Assembly: GCA_963820055.1 (NCBI GenBank)
Contig: CAWFYJ010000005.1
Span: 186,001-250,000 of the forward strand
Length of the DNA stretch: 64,000 nt
Reading direction: 5' to 3'
Source: RHKX01 sp963820055
GTDB taxonomy: Bacteria; Actinomycetota; Thermoleophilia; Solirubrobacterales; 70-9
Shown piece by piece: positions 42,160 to 53,572 of this stretch. How positions within the stretch are numbered: position 1 is the stretch's first letter; each line of letters opens with the position of its first letter. The notes below the pieces were generated by a model. That model searched no databases, was not told the origin of the DNA, and saw nothing but the letters and a program-made list of their open reading frames with translations. The position numbers and the translations under genes were made by a program.

Positions 42160-43706
42160 TTGAGCGACGAATCCATCGCACCCATCGACCTGGGCCCGAG
42201 CGGGGCGAGCGCCGACGACGTCGTGGCCGTCGCTCGCCGAGGAGCACCGGTTCGGCTGTCCGGCGAAGCGCGGGCGGCGATGGAGGAGACCGCTGCGCTC
42301 GTAGCGGGGATCGCCGCCTCCGAGGAGCCGACCTACGGCGTCTCGACCGGATTCGGCTCGCTCGCGCACACGCCGATCCCGGCCGACCGCCGCGCCGAGC
42401 TGCAACGGGCGCTGATCCGCTCCCACGCCGCCGGGATGGGACCGCCCGTCGAGCGCGAGGTCGTCCGCGCGATGCTCTTCCTGCGGGCCCGGTCGCTGGC
42501 GATGGGCCGCTCCGGCGCGCGGCCGCTCCTGGCCGAGACGATGCTGGCGATGCTCGCCGCCGGGATCGACCCGGTCGTCCCCGAGCATGGTTCCCTCGGC
42601 GCGAGCGGCGATCTCGCGCCGCTCGCCGCGTGTGCGTTGGCGATGCTCGGCGAGGGACAGGTGCTCGGTCCCGAGGGGGAGGTGCTGCCCGCCGGCCCAG
42701 CCCTCGCCGCCGCCGGCATCGAGCCGCCGGTCCTCGGCGCCAAGGAGGGGCTGGCGCTGATCAACGGAACCGACGGGATCCTCGGCATGCTCGTCCTCGC
42801 GATCGCCGATCTGCGGGCTCTGCTCGCGGTCGCCGACGTTGCCGCGGCGGCGGCGACCGAGGCGCTGCTCGGAACCGACCGCGCCTTCGCCGCCGATCTG
42901 ATCGCCCTGCGGCCGCAGCCCGGCCAGGCCGACAGCGCCGCCAACCTCCGCGCCCTCCTCGACGGCTCGCCGATCGTCGCGAGCCACCGCTACGACGACC
43001 CGCGCGTCCAGGACGCCTATTCGATCCGCTGCACGCCGCAGGTCCACGGCGCCGCCCGGGACACGGTCGCGAACGCCGCGGTGACCGCCGATCACGAGCT
43101 CCGCTCGGCGATCGACAACCCGATGGTCCTGCCCGACGGCAGGGTCGAGTCCTGCGGCAACTTCCACGGCGCGCCGGTCGGCTTCGCCTGCGACTTCCTC
43201 GCCATCGCCGCTGCCGAGGTCGGCGCAATCGCCGAGCGCCGTACCGACCGCCTCCTCGACCACCTCCGCTCCCACGGGCTGCCGCCGTTTCTCGCCCCCG
43301 ACGCCGGCGTCAACTCGGGGATGATGATCGCCCAGTACACGCAGGCCGCGATGGTCGCCGAGAACCGCCGCCTCGCCGCCCCGGCCAGCGTCGACTCGCT
43401 GCCGACGAGCGCGATGCAGGAGGACCACGTCTCGATGGGCTGGGGCGCGGCGCGGAAGCTTCGCCGCAGCGTCGGCAACCTCCGGCGGATCCTCGCCGTC
43501 GAGCTCTCCTGCGCCTGCCGCGGCCTCGAGCTGCGAGCGCCGCTCGAGCCGGCGCGGGGGACGGCCGGCGCGCTGGCGGCCGTCCGGACCGCCGTCCCCG
43601 GCGCCGGGCCCGACCGCTGGCTCGCCCCCGAGCTCGGAGCCGTCGAGGAGCTGCTCGCCTCCGGAGCCATCGTCGCCGCCGTCGAGGGCGAGATCGGAGC
43701 GCTCCT

Positions 43707-43710
<4 letters not shown>
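42160..43710 (+). CDS. hutH: Histidine ammonia-lyase
   Basis: 516 residues: L-histidine to urocanate + NH3. The MIO prosthetic group forms from Ala-Ser-Gly in GSLGASGDLAPLA (about residues 142-154). Further family blocks: YGVSTGFGSLA (about 59), RCTPQVHGAARD (about 290), NPMVLPDGRVESCGNFHG (about 320) and QEDHVSMGWGAARKLRR (about 422). TTG start at 42160. First gene of a tightly packed five-gene hut operon. Confidence 0.94.
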
Positions 43711-45403
<1,693 letters not shown>

Positions 45404-45407
<4 letters not shown>

Positions 45408-45980
45408 GCGTCCTCGAGATCGTCGAGCTCGGCCACCCGGTGCTGCGCGAGCGCGCCCGCGAGCTGACGGCGGACGAGCTGGCCTCCGACGGGATCCAGG
45501 ACACTGATCGACGACATGATCGAGACGATGCGGGCCGCCGGCGGGGCGGGGCTCGCGGCGAACCAGGTCGGCGAGACCGTTCGCGTCGCCGTCGCCGAGG
45601 TCGATCACAACCCCCGCTACCCCTACAAGCCGCCGATTCCCCTCACGGTCTTCGTCAACCCGGTCGTCGAGCCGATCGGCGACGACGTCGAGCAGATCAA
45701 CGAGGGGTGCCTGTCGATCCCGAACCTGCGGGGCGAGCTGCCGCGGCACATGCGCGTCCGGGTCAGCTATCTCGACCGCGACGGCGCGCCGCACGAGGAG
45801 GTCAAGCTCGGCCTCACGGCCGGCACCTTCCAGCACGAGGTCGATCACCTCGACGGGATCCTCTTCGTCGACCGCGTCGCCGACCCGACGACGCTTTCGA
45901 CCTGGCAGCAGTTCGAGCGCTTCGGCCGCGACGACTTCATCGAGCGCGCGCTCCGGCTGACCGAGCGGGTCGGCTCGTGA
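45404..45980 (+). CDS. Peptide deformylase family protein inside the hut operon (one-base frameshift)
   Basis: About 191 residues with all three deformylase motifs intact: AGLAANQVG (motif 1), NEGCLSIP (motif 2, Cys metal ligand) and QHEVDHLDGILF (motif 3, HExxH). The TTG start overlaps the hutU stop and the end overlaps the hutF start, so it is a full member of the operon. An extra A at 45503 (GAC-A-CTG) splits the frame before LIDDMIETMRAAGG. Ordinary Def removes formyl from initiator Met. Here HutF makes N-formylglutamate and no hutG (N-formylglutamate deformylase) is seen, so this protein may fill that step; that is inference. Confidence 0.82.
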
Positions 45981-47313
45981 GCACGACCTACTGGTGCGAG
46001 CTCGCCTGGCTCGGGGGCGGAGCTGGCCGAGCCCGGCGTCGTCGTCGAGGTCGACGGCGGCCGGATCGCATCGGTCGGGCGCGACGTCACCGCCTCGCCG
46101 GCCGGGGCCGAGCGCCTCGCCGGCCTGACGGTCCCCGGCTTCGCCAACGCCCATTCCCACGCCTTCCACCGGGCGCTGCGCTCGCGGACGCAAGCCGGGA
46201 GCGGCAGCTTCTGGACCTGGCGCGAGCGGATGTACGAGGTCGCCGCCGTCCTCGACCCCGACAGCTACCGGGCGCTCGCCCGGGCGACGTTCGCGGAGAT
46301 GGCGCTCGCCGGGATCACCGCGGTCGGGGAGTTCCACTACCTCCACCATGGTCCCGGCGGCGTGCCCTACTCGAACCCGAACGAGATCGGCGAGGCCCTG
46401 ATCGCGGCGGCTGGGGAGGCCGGGATCCGGATCACCCTGCTCGACACCTGTTACCTGCACGGCGGGATCGGCAGGCCGCCGAACGATGTCCAGCGGCGCT
46501 TCTCCGACGGCGACGCCGAGTCGTGGGCGTCGCGAGTCGACGATCTGAGCGCCGGCGAGGACGCTCGGGTCGGCGCCGCAATCCACAGCGTCCGGGCCGT
46601 GGATCCGGCGGCGATCGCGGTCGTCGCCGAGTGGGCGCGGGGGAGGGGCTGTCCGCTGCACGCTCACGTCTCCGAGCAGCCGGCCGAGAACGAGGATTGC
46701 TTCGAGGCGCACGGGCTGACGCCGACCGGCGTGTTCGCCGACGCCGGTGCCCTCGGCGAGTCGTTCACCGCCGTCCACGCCACCCACCTGATCGCCGAGG
46801 ACATCCGCCTGCTCGGTGGGTCGTGCTCTTGCTGCTGCTTCTGCCCGACGACCGAGCGCGACCTCGCCGACGGCATCGGCCCCGCCAGGGCGCTCCTCGA
46901 CGCCGGCGCGTCCGCTCGCGCTCGGGTCCGACTCGCACGCGATGATCGACCCGATGGAGGAGGCGCGCGCGGTCGAGTTGGACGAGCGGCTCGCGAGCGG
47001 CGAGCGCGGGCGCCACGATGCCACCGGGCTGATGGCCGCGGCGACGGGCGCCGGCCACGCCTCGATCGGCTGGCCCGAGGCGGGCCGGATCGAGGCCGGC
47101 GCGATCGCCGATCTGGTCACGATCCGCCTCGACGGAGTCCGTACGGCCGGAGCCGGATCGGCGAACGCGCTGGAGTCCGCGGTGTTCGCGTCCGGTCCCG
47201 GCGACGTCGACCGGGTCGTCGCCGGTGGGCGCGAGATCGTTCGCGACGGCCGCCACGCCGAGCTCGACGTGGCGCGTGAGCTCGCCGACTCGATCGCCGC
47301 TGTGGTGGGGTGA
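45977..47313 (+). CDS. hutF: Formimidoylglutamate deiminase (two one-base frameshifts)
   Basis: About 445-residue amidohydrolase: N-formimidoyl-L-glutamate + H2O to N-formyl-L-glutamate + NH3. Pieces in three frames: MSTTYWCELAWLG, then AELAEPGVVVEVDGG through the metal motif FANAHSHAFHRALRSR and LHAHVSEQPAENEDC to CPTTERDLADGIGPARALLDAGA, then PLALGSDSHAMIDPMEEARAVELDERL (catalytic Asp) to the end. Extra bases: one G in the run 46013-46017 and a T at 46911. The segment GGSCSCCCFCPTTERD is unusually Cys-rich. GTG start overlaps the deformylase stop. Confidence 0.87.
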
Positions 47314-47317
47314 GCCG

Positions 47318-48496
47318 GTGAGCGCGACCGTCATCGACTCGATCGGCCTCCTCGTCACCAACGACCCGGAGCTGGGGGAGGGGCCGCTCGGAATCGTCCG
47401 CGACGCCTCGCTCGTCATCGAGGGCGGGCTCGTCACCCATGTCGGGCCCGCCGGCGCAGCCGGGGACGAGCACCACGATGCCGGCGGCCGCTGCGTGATC
47501 CCCGGCTTCGTCGACAGCCACACGCACCTCGTCTTCGCCGGCGACCGGGCAGACGAGTTCGCCGCGCGGATGGCCGGAGCGCCGTACGAGGCCGGCGGAA
47601 TCGCCGTCACTGTCCAGGCCACGAGGGCCGCGAGCGACGAGGAGCTGCTCGGGCTAGCGAGGACACGCGCCGCCGAGGCGCTGGCCGCGGGGATCACCCA
47701 CCAGGAGATCAAGTCCGGATACGGCCTCGACGTCGCCACCGAGGAGCGGCTCTGCCGGCTCGCCGCCGAGCTGACCGACGACGTCACCTATCTCGGCGCC
47801 CACCTGGTGCCGCGCGAGTACGAGGGCCGCCCCGACGACTACGTCGCGCTCGTCTGCGGCGACATGCTCGCCGCCTGTGCACCGCGCTCGCGGTGGATCG
47901 ACGTCTTCTGCGAGACCGGCGCCTTCGATGCCGACCAGTCGCGCGCCGTTCTCGCCGCCGGGCGCGATGCCGGCCTCGGCCTCCGCGTTCACGGCAACCA
48001 GCTCGGCCCCGGCGACGGCGCTCGGGTCGCCGTCGAGATGGGCGCCGCCTCAGTCGACCACTGCACCTTCCTCAGCGACGCCGACGTCGACGCTCTCGCC
48101 GCGAGCGACACAGTGGCGACGTTCCTTCCCGCGACCGACTTCTCGACCCGTCAGCCCTACCCGGACGCCCGTCGCGTCATCGATGCCGGCGTCGCCGTCG
48201 CGATCGCCACCAACACCAACCCCGGTTCCAGCTTCACCACCTCGATGCCCCTCTGCATCGCCCTCGCCGTCCGCGACATGGGCATGACGATCGAGGAGGC
48301 CCTCGCAGCCGCGACGACCGGGAGCGCGCGCTCGCTCCGCCGCGACGACATCGGGCGCCTCGCGCCGGGGTGCCGCGGCGACGCCGTGCTCCTCGACGCC
48401 CCTTCGTACTCGCACCTGATTTACCGCCCCGGCGTCCCCCTCAACTTGTCGGTCTTCAGGGCCGGGACGCGGGTCTGGAGGCGCGGCCCCGCGTGA
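47318..48496 (+). CDS. hutI: Imidazolonepropionase
   Basis: 392 residues: imidazolone propionate + H2O to N-formimidoyl-glutamate. Metal ligands in FVDSHTHLVFAGDRADEFAAR (about 65-85), substrate-binding IKSGYGLD (about 131), HGNQLGPGDGARVA (about 225), VDHCTFLS, and ATNTNPGSSFTTSMP with the catalytic Asp position occupied in TNTNPGS style as in HutI. GTG start four bases after the hutF stop. Last gene of the operon, which ends without an obvious terminator. Confidence 0.93.
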   Translation: MSATVIDSIGLLVTNDPELGEGPLGIVRDASLVIEGGLVTHVGPAGAAGDEHHDAGGRCVIPGFVDSHTHLVFAGDRADEFAARMAGAPYEAGGIAVTVQATRAASDEELLGLARTRAAEALAAGITHQEIKSGYGLDVATEERLCRLAAELTDDVTYLGAHLVPREYEGRPDDYVALVCGDMLAACAPRSRWIDVFCETGAFDADQSRAVLAAGRDAGLGLRVHGNQLGPGDGARVAVEMGAASVDHCTFLSDADVDALAASDTVATFLPATDFSTRQPYPDARRVIDAGVAVAIATNTNPGSSFTTSMPLCIALAVRDMGMTIEEALAAATTGSARSLRRDDIGRLAPGCRGDAVLLDAPSYSHLIYRPGVPLNLSVFRAGTRVWRRGPA

Positions 48497-48511
48497 GCAC
48501 CGCGGTCGCGC

Positions 48512-48937
48512 TCAGCCCTTCTTGACCTGAGCCCGGCGCTTCGTGATCTCCTTCGAGAGGTCGTTCAGGGCATCGGGACTGCGCTGGGCGCGGATCGCCC
48601 AACGGCCTAGCTCGCGAAGGGCCTCATCAGCGGCGTTTCCGGCCTGCTCGCGCCATTCCTTGACCTGATCCAGACGCTGATCGTCGATGTCGGCCCGGGC
48701 GTCGCTGATCCGGTCCCGCGCCTTGTCGATGCTTGCGCTGACCTCCTTGCCGGCCTTTGCGCGCGCCTTCTCGAGATCATCGAGGGCGTCCTGCAGGTAG
48801 TCGGCGGGAGCCTTCTCCTTGGGCTTGGCGCGGCGGGGCTTTGCAGCAGCCCGCTTCGGCTTCGCCTTTGCGGCGGGCTTCGCCTTCGCCTTTGCGGCGG
48901 GCGTGGTCTTCTTCGTAGTCGTCTTTGCAGCGGCCAT
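48512..48937 (-). CDS. Histone H1-like Lys/Ala-rich protein with helical tail
   Basis: 141 residues. N-terminal 45 residues are a disordered, strongly basic AAKTTTKKTTPAAKAKAKP / KPKRAAAKPRR tract like eukaryotic H1 tails and actinobacterial HU tails. The remainder (DYLQDALDDLEKARAKAGKEVSASIDKARDRISDARADIDDQRLDQVKEWREQAGNAADEALRELGRWAIRAQRSPDALNDLSKEITKRRAQVKKG) is a long amphipathic helix or coiled coil. Probable DNA-compacting nucleoid protein; no globular domain recognised. Strong GAGGAGG before the ATG. The Lys-rich repeats use AAG/GCC/GCA codons. Confidence 0.72.
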   Translation of the reverse strand: MAAAKTTTKKTTPAAKAKAKPAAKAKPKRAAAKPRRAKPKEKAPADYLQDALDDLEKARAKAGKEVSASIDKARDRISDARADIDDQRLDQVKEWREQAGNAADEALRELGRWAIRAQRSPDALNDLSKEITKRRAQVKKG

Positions 48938-49176
48938 GTGGTGCCTCCTCGGGGCTGGGTTCAAGATCGGTTCGCATCCAGTCTCTGCGGCAGCGCCCGT
49001 CCCCGCATCAGTAGTGCCGGCCCGGGTCGCCCCGTGGTTCGCCGCGGCACGCTCGCTTGTCTCGAGCCGTCGATAAAAGTTCTCTAAGAACCTTCTCGAG
49101 GGGTGGAAATCTCGGCAATTGCGGAGGATGCTCGGACCTTCCGGTGCATTTGCCGGTCCCTACAAGGAGGTGACGA

Positions 49177-49317
49177 ATGTCCCCTGTCGTCTTGTGCTTC
49201 GGAGCGTTGGACGCTGCCGTCGCTGCTCAGGCCGCCTACGCCGTCCGCGAGCTCCGCCCGGGTCGTGCGAAAGCTGCGAAGACCGACCAGCGGAAGGCGC
49301 CGCCCGAGTCCCGTTGA
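49177..49317 (+). CDS. 46-residue small protein with a consensus ribosome site
   Basis: Open frame of 46 codons (MSPVVLCFGALDAAVAAQAA... ending KAPPESR). AAGGAGGTGA, the full anti-Shine-Dalgarno complement, ends four bases before the ATG; this is the strongest ribosome site in the window. N-terminal half is mildly hydrophobic, the C-terminal half basic. No family recognised. It lies in an otherwise empty stretch between the histone-like gene (minus) and a small membrane protein. The overlapping longer frames on the plus strand lack a start signal. Confidence 0.5.
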   Translation: MSPVVLCFGALDAAVAAQAAYAVRELRPGRAKAAKTDQRKAPPESR

Positions 49318-49392
49318 GCTCGTGGACCGATTTCGACGCAGGACGGGACGAGAACGGCCCGCGCCCGGGTCGGCATGACCTAGGGTGAGGTC

Positions 49393-49671
49393 ATGCTGCT
49401 CGCTCACTTCACTCCGGCCGAGTTGCCGGGGACCCTCGCCGTCCTGCTCCTGGGCCTTTCGATGGGAGCGCTGATCGTCGCCCGCCGCGAGGCGACCCGG
49501 ACGATGCTCGTCGTCACGGCATCGTTGGTGGTCTTCGGATTCCTCGGCTACTCCGGGGATGCCCGGGGCTGGTCGGAGGGCATCCGGATGGCGATCGACG
49601 TCGTCTTCCTCGCTCATGCGGTCGTGCTGTTCGCGCTGGTGCTCCGCCGGCACCGGGCGACCGCCGCCTGA
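49393..49671 (+). CDS. Small membrane protein, unknown function
   Basis: 92 residues with three hydrophobic segments (about 12-30, 38-54 and 68-84) and basic loops (VARREATR, RRHRATAA), so an inner-membrane protein with the C-terminus inside. No family recognised. TAGGGT at 49381-49386 lies exactly six bases before the ATG and no ribosome site is present, which suggests a leaderless transcript. Confidence 0.65.
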   Translation: MLLAHFTPAELPGTLAVLLLGLSMGALIVARREATRTMLVVTASLVVFGFLGYSGDARGWSEGIRMAIDVVFLAHAVVLFALVLRRHRATAA

Positions 49672-49687
49672 GCGACGCCGCTCAGGA

Positions 49688-51784
49688 CTAGGGCGAAGGC
49701 TCGACCCCGAGAACGCGGGCGAGGCGCGGCGGCAGGACCCAGTTCCAGCGGCCGAACAGCGCGACCAGCGCGGGGACCACGAGTGTGCGCACGACGATTG
49801 CGTCGAGGGCGATCCCGGCGGCCAGCCCGGTGGCGAAGATCCGCAGCTCGGTGACGGGAGTCGATCCGAGCGCCACGAAGGCGAGAAAGAGGATCAGCGC
49901 CGCGCTGGTGACTAGCCGGCCGGTGGCGCCGAGGCCGTCCACGACCGCACGATCGGTGTCCCCGTGTTCGTCGTACGACTCGCGCATCCGGCTGAGGATG
50001 AAGACCTCGTAGTCCATCGAGAGCCCGAACAGGAACGCGAACATCGAGAGGGGCACCCAGTTGGTTATCGAGCCGGTCGCCTCGATTCCGAAGAGCTCCG
50101 AGCCGTGCCCGAGCTGCCAGATGATCACGATCACGCCGAACGCCGCGCCGACGCTGAGGACGTTGAGGGCGATCGCCTTCACGGGCAGGAGGACCGACCG
50201 GAAGGCGCGGGTGAGGAGGACGAGCGTGATCAGGGCGATCAGCGCGACCATCGGGACGAAGGAGCCGTAGATCGCGTCCGTCAGGTCCCGGTTCTGTGCG
50301 TCCGGGCCGCCGACGCCCGCGTCCGCGCCCAGGCCGGAGACCGCGTCCCGGACCCGTTCGAGGGTCGACTGGCCCGCATCGCTTGCGGCGTCTTCGCTGG
50401 GGACGACGTCGACCACGGCGGTGCCGTCGCGCTGCCATGCGCTGCCCTGCGGATGCAGGGCGCCCGCGACGCCTTCGACCTCGCCGAGCTTCGCCGCCGC
50501 GGCCGGCGCGTCGTTCTCGATGAGCACCACCTCGAACGGCGTCAGCGCGCCGGCGCCGATGCCGGAGGACTCGAGCCGGGTCAGCGCGGCCCGGGCATCA
50601 CCGGAGGCCGACAGTGCGTCGACTGACGGCCGGCCGGGATTGAGTGCCGTCGCGAAGCCGAGCAGGACGCCGAGGATGGCCAGGCCCGCGATCGCCGCCG
50701 ACCACCGGTGGCGAACGACGAACAGCGACCACCGTCGCCACCTGTCCGTGTTCGTCGGCTTCACGTCTCGCCGCGGCCAATCGAGCCTCGCCCCGAGCGA
50801 ATGAAGGATCACCGGCAGGAGCGTCAGCGACGCCACGACGGCCACGAGCGGGATCAGCAGCCCGCCGTAGCCGATCGAGCGGATCGCGGGGACGGGAACG
50901 ACCACGAGGGCGAGCAGGCCGATGGCGACGGTCGTCCCGCTGAAGGCGACGGCACGGCCGGCGGTCGCCATCGTCTTGAAGATCGCTTCGTCCCCGTCAG
51001 CTCCGGCGGCACGCTCCTCGCGCCAGCGCTGGACGACGAGGAGCGAGTAGTCGATCGACACGCCGAGCCCGATCAAGCCGACGATGAACTGGACCACGAA
51101 CGAGATCTCGGTCAGCGATGCGAGTCCGCGGAGGGCGAGAAATGCGGTGAGGATCGAGACGATGGCGATCAGGATCGGGATGACCGCCGCGACCGAAGCG
51201 AAGACTGCGATCAGCACGACGAGCGCGCCGAGTGCGCCCGCGGTCGTCTCGATGAGAAGGCTGGCGCCGCCGCCGCCGGTGTCGTCAACGAGTGCGTCGA
51301 GCCCGGTGACGGTGACCGTTCCGCCGCCGGCCGTCGTTCCGTCCGCGGACTTCCGCAGCTGTTCGACGGCCGCGGGGTTGGTGTCGGGCGCGGGAGTCCC
51401 GGGGGGCGGGAAGACGATGGCCGCCGCGGTGCCGCCGTCCGCGGAGACGAGAACGCGACCGCCTGGGCTGCTCGGCGTCGCGATCCGAGCGCCGTCGACC
51501 GAATCGCCGATCCGGCCGAGTTCCCTTGCTGCCGCCTCGATGTCGAGTTTCTCTCCCTCCGGCGCCTCGGCGACGAGGACGAGGGGCGGAACGACTCCGC
51601 CGCTCGCGAACGTGCCCACGATCCGTTCGTTGGCCTCGAACGCCGGCTTTCCGGGCGCCGTGAAGCTCTGCGAGAGTGAATCGGTGATCGTCGCCGCCGC
51701 CCACATGCCGGCGAGCGTCAGAACCAGCCAGGCGAGGAGAACCAGGCGGCGATGCGCCAGCACGCTTTCAGTCAGGCGACGCAC
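49688..51784 (-). CDS. MMPL/RND family transporter
   Basis: 698 residues, 12 predicted membrane spans in two repeats, each preceded by a large extracytoplasmic loop. MMPL features: LRGLASLTEISFVVQFIVGLIGLGVSIDYSLLVVQRWREE (about 215-255; GxxxDY proton-relay region) and FLFGLSMDYEVFILSRMRESYDEHGDTDRAVVDG (about 590-620) in the second half. Members export lipids, glycolipids or siderophores. Last gene of a leftward run with the hotdog, beta-propeller and dehydrogenase genes, 30 bases after the hotdog stop. Confidence 0.88.
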   Translation of the reverse strand: MRRLTESVLAHRRLVLLAWLVLTLAGMWAAATITDSLSQSFTAPGKPAFEANERIVGTFASGGVVPPLVLVAEAPEGEKLDIEAAARELGRIGDSVDGARIATPSSPGGRVLVSADGGTAAAIVFPPPGTPAPDTNPAAVEQLRKSADGTTAGGGTVTVTGLDALVDDTGGGGASLLIETTAGALGALVVLIAVFASVAAVIPILIAIVSILTAFLALRGLASLTEISFVVQFIVGLIGLGVSIDYSLLVVQRWREERAAGADGDEAIFKTMATAGRAVAFSGTTVAIGLLALVVVPVPAIRSIGYGGLLIPLVAVVASLTLLPVILHSLGARLDWPRRDVKPTNTDRWRRWSLFVVRHRWSAAIAGLAILGVLLGFATALNPGRPSVDALSASGDARAALTRLESSGIGAGALTPFEVVLIENDAPAAAAKLGEVEGVAGALHPQGSAWQRDGTAVVDVVPSEDAASDAGQSTLERVRDAVSGLGADAGVGGPDAQNRDLTDAIYGSFVPMVALIALITLVLLTRAFRSVLLPVKAIALNVLSVGAAFGVIVIIWQLGHGSELFGIEATGSITNWVPLSMFAFLFGLSMDYEVFILSRMRESYDEHGDTDRAVVDGLGATGRLVTSAALILFLAFVALGSTPVTELRIFATGLAAGIALDAIVVRTLVVPALVALFGRWNWVLPPRLARVLGVEPSP

Positions 51785-51814
51785 TCCCGACCGATTGCCC
51801 CCGGTCGACCCGGT

Positions 51815-52528
51815 TCAATCACGCTTCGATTCGATCAGCAGCGCCTCGGCGACCGCGAGGACGTTCCCCGCTCCGTCGAGGAGCGCCGACCCGGCGACGT
51901 GCTTGCGGCCGTCCTTGGCGATCGGCCAGGCCATCACGACGTACTCGGTGCCGACCTCGGGCAGGTCGTCCACCCGCGCGGCCATCCGGGCCAGGAAGCT
52001 GACCGGCAGCGTGTCCGGGTAGAGCGCGAAGTAGGTGGGGCAGTCGAGAGCCGCCCAGACGAACTCGGGCGCCGCCCGGCCGATGCCCTCGGCGTCGGTG
52101 CGCTCGTCCGGGGTCCAGGTCGAGGCGACGACGTCGCGACCCTCGACCGCGCCGCCCATCACCCCGAACGCGTCGGGGCGGTCGCGCCCACAGACGAAGC
52201 ACTGGCTGAACTCGCCGTCGGACCAGCCGCGGTATCGCTCCTTCGCCGCTCGCGCCTCCTCGACCCCGACCGGCGCCGGTACCTCGATCTCGAGGTTGCG
52301 CGGATGCGCCTCCGCGATCAGCTTCTCGCCATCGAGGACCCGGACCGCGCCGTCCTCCCCCTCGGTGACGGCGAGGTCGCGGTCGAGCGGAACCGGCGCG
52401 CGCAGGCTCACCTCGGCGAGCTCGCCGGCGAGCATCGCGACGAGCCCCGCCGTGTAGCCGCCCTGGCCGCTCTCCCGCGGGCCGTTCAGGCCTGCGGGGA
52501 CGGTGATCGTCGTCGGAGTCGACTGCAT
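51815..52528 (-). CDS. Hotdog-fold thioesterase-like protein
   Basis: 237 residues. Contains SQCFVCGRDRPDAFGV (about 108-123), a CxxCG motif usual in a group of acyl-CoA thioesterase-like hotdog proteins, then APEFVWAALDCPTYFAL and GTEYVVMAWPIAKDGRKHVAGSALLDGAGNVLAVAEALLI, the PaaI-like hotdog core. The N-terminal half looks like a second, diverged hotdog. Starts three bases after the propeller gene stop. Likely hydrolyses or binds an acyl-CoA; the dehydrogenase two genes upstream also handles acyl-CoA. Confidence 0.7.
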   Translation of the reverse strand: MQSTPTTITVPAGLNGPRESGQGGYTAGLVAMLAGELAEVSLRAPVPLDRDLAVTEGEDGAVRVLDGEKLIAEAHPRNLEIEVPAPVGVEEARAAKERYRGWSDGEFSQCFVCGRDRPDAFGVMGGAVEGRDVVASTWTPDERTDAEGIGRAAPEFVWAALDCPTYFALYPDTLPVSFLARMAARVDDLPEVGTEYVVMAWPIAKDGRKHVAGSALLDGAGNVLAVAEALLIESKRD

Positions 52529-52531
52529 CGG

Positions 52532-53506
52532 CTACTTGACCCCGCTGACCTTCGCGACCTGCTCGGAGCCGTCGAGCGTCACCCAGAGGGTGTGCTTGGG
52601 GCCGGTGGCGACCCGTCGCGGCCCGGTGGTCTTGCCGAACCTGACCGGCGTCGTGACCTTGCCGCCCGTCGTCAGCCGGAGCATGTCGCCGGAGGCGAAG
52701 CGCGGCATCCAGTAGGCGTCGTCGTCGGCGAACGCGACGCCGAAGGGATCGCCCTCGGTCTTCGTCCGCTTCACCTTGTTGCCGACGACGCGGCCGACCC
52801 GCTGCGGGTTCGACGTCGGATCGGCGTACGCCGCCTGGCCCCGCGGCCCGGCGGCGATCGCCTGCAGGCCGGAGCCGGCACCGGTGTCGAACGTCTCCGG
52901 CACTCCGTCGGTCGTGACGCGCACGACCTGGCTGCCGAAGTCGGCGACCCAGAGCTTGTCCTTGCCGGCGTCGATGTCGCGGCCGGCGACGAGCACCGGG
53001 AACGAGGTCGCGTCGGTCGGGTCGGCGGCGTCCATCCTGATCACGTTGCCGCCGCTGACGGTCCACATGTTGCCGTCGGGGCCCTTGACGATCGCCCGCG
53101 GATCGGCGATGTCGTTGACGGTGAATGCCTCGGCGGCCTCGGGGTCGCTCGGATCGAAGATCGCGACACCGCCTGACTGGGTGACCCACAGGGTCTTGCC
53201 GGGGCCGGGTGCGATCCCGACTGGGTTGTTGACCGTCGCCGCGTCGTATTCGGTGACTTTGCCCTTCGGGGTGATCTTCGCGAAGTCGTTGGTCTGGTCG
53301 AGGGTCACCCAGATGTTGCCGTCGGGGCCCTTGGTGATCTCGTTGTTGGTGCCGACGCCGCTGACGTCGAACTTGCCGTCGACCTTCGGCTTCGCGCTCG
53401 CCGGCGCGGCGAAGACGGCGACGAGCCCGAGGACGGCGCAGATCGCAGCCAGGGTCCGGTAGATGGGTTTGCGGGGGTCGGAATATGTGTGTGCGTTTGT
53501 GCTCAT
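52532..53506 (-). CDS. Secreted virginiamycin B lyase-like (NHL/Vgb) beta-propeller
   Basis: 324 residues. N-terminal signal (IYRTLAAICAVLGLVAVFAAPASA, ending about residue 38), then repeats of GPDGNIWVT / GPGKTLWVT / GPDGNMWTV / GKDKLWVAD / GPKHTLWVT, seven or so blades of the Vgb type. Catalytic residues of true streptogramin lyases cannot be confirmed, so a binding role is as likely. ATG 53506 chosen; the in-frame start at 53566 would place 20 charged residues before the signal. Confidence 0.78.
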   Translation of the reverse strand: MSTNAHTYSDPRKPIYRTLAAICAVLGLVAVFAAPASAKPKVDGKFDVSGVGTNNEITKGPDGNIWVTLDQTNDFAKITPKGKVTEYDAATVNNPVGIAPGPGKTLWVTQSGGVAIFDPSDPEAAEAFTVNDIADPRAIVKGPDGNMWTVSGGNVIRMDAADPTDATSFPVLVAGRDIDAGKDKLWVADFGSQVVRVTTDGVPETFDTGAGSGLQAIAAGPRGQAAYADPTSNPQRVGRVVGNKVKRTKTEGDPFGVAFADDDAYWMPRFASGDMLRLTTGGKVTTPVRFGKTTGPRRVATGPKHTLWVTLDGSEQVAKVSGVK

Positions 53507-53572
53507 GCCGTCAGCGTGCCTCCATGCCGGTGTCGTTTCCACCACCTGCGGTGTGGTCTGGGCCACCCCGCG

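Noticed and set aside
49103..49388. Two 89-91 residue frames overlapping the 46-codon gene
   Set aside because: Both lack a ribosome site and give Arg/Ser/Pro-rich shadows; the short frame carries the strong ribosome site.
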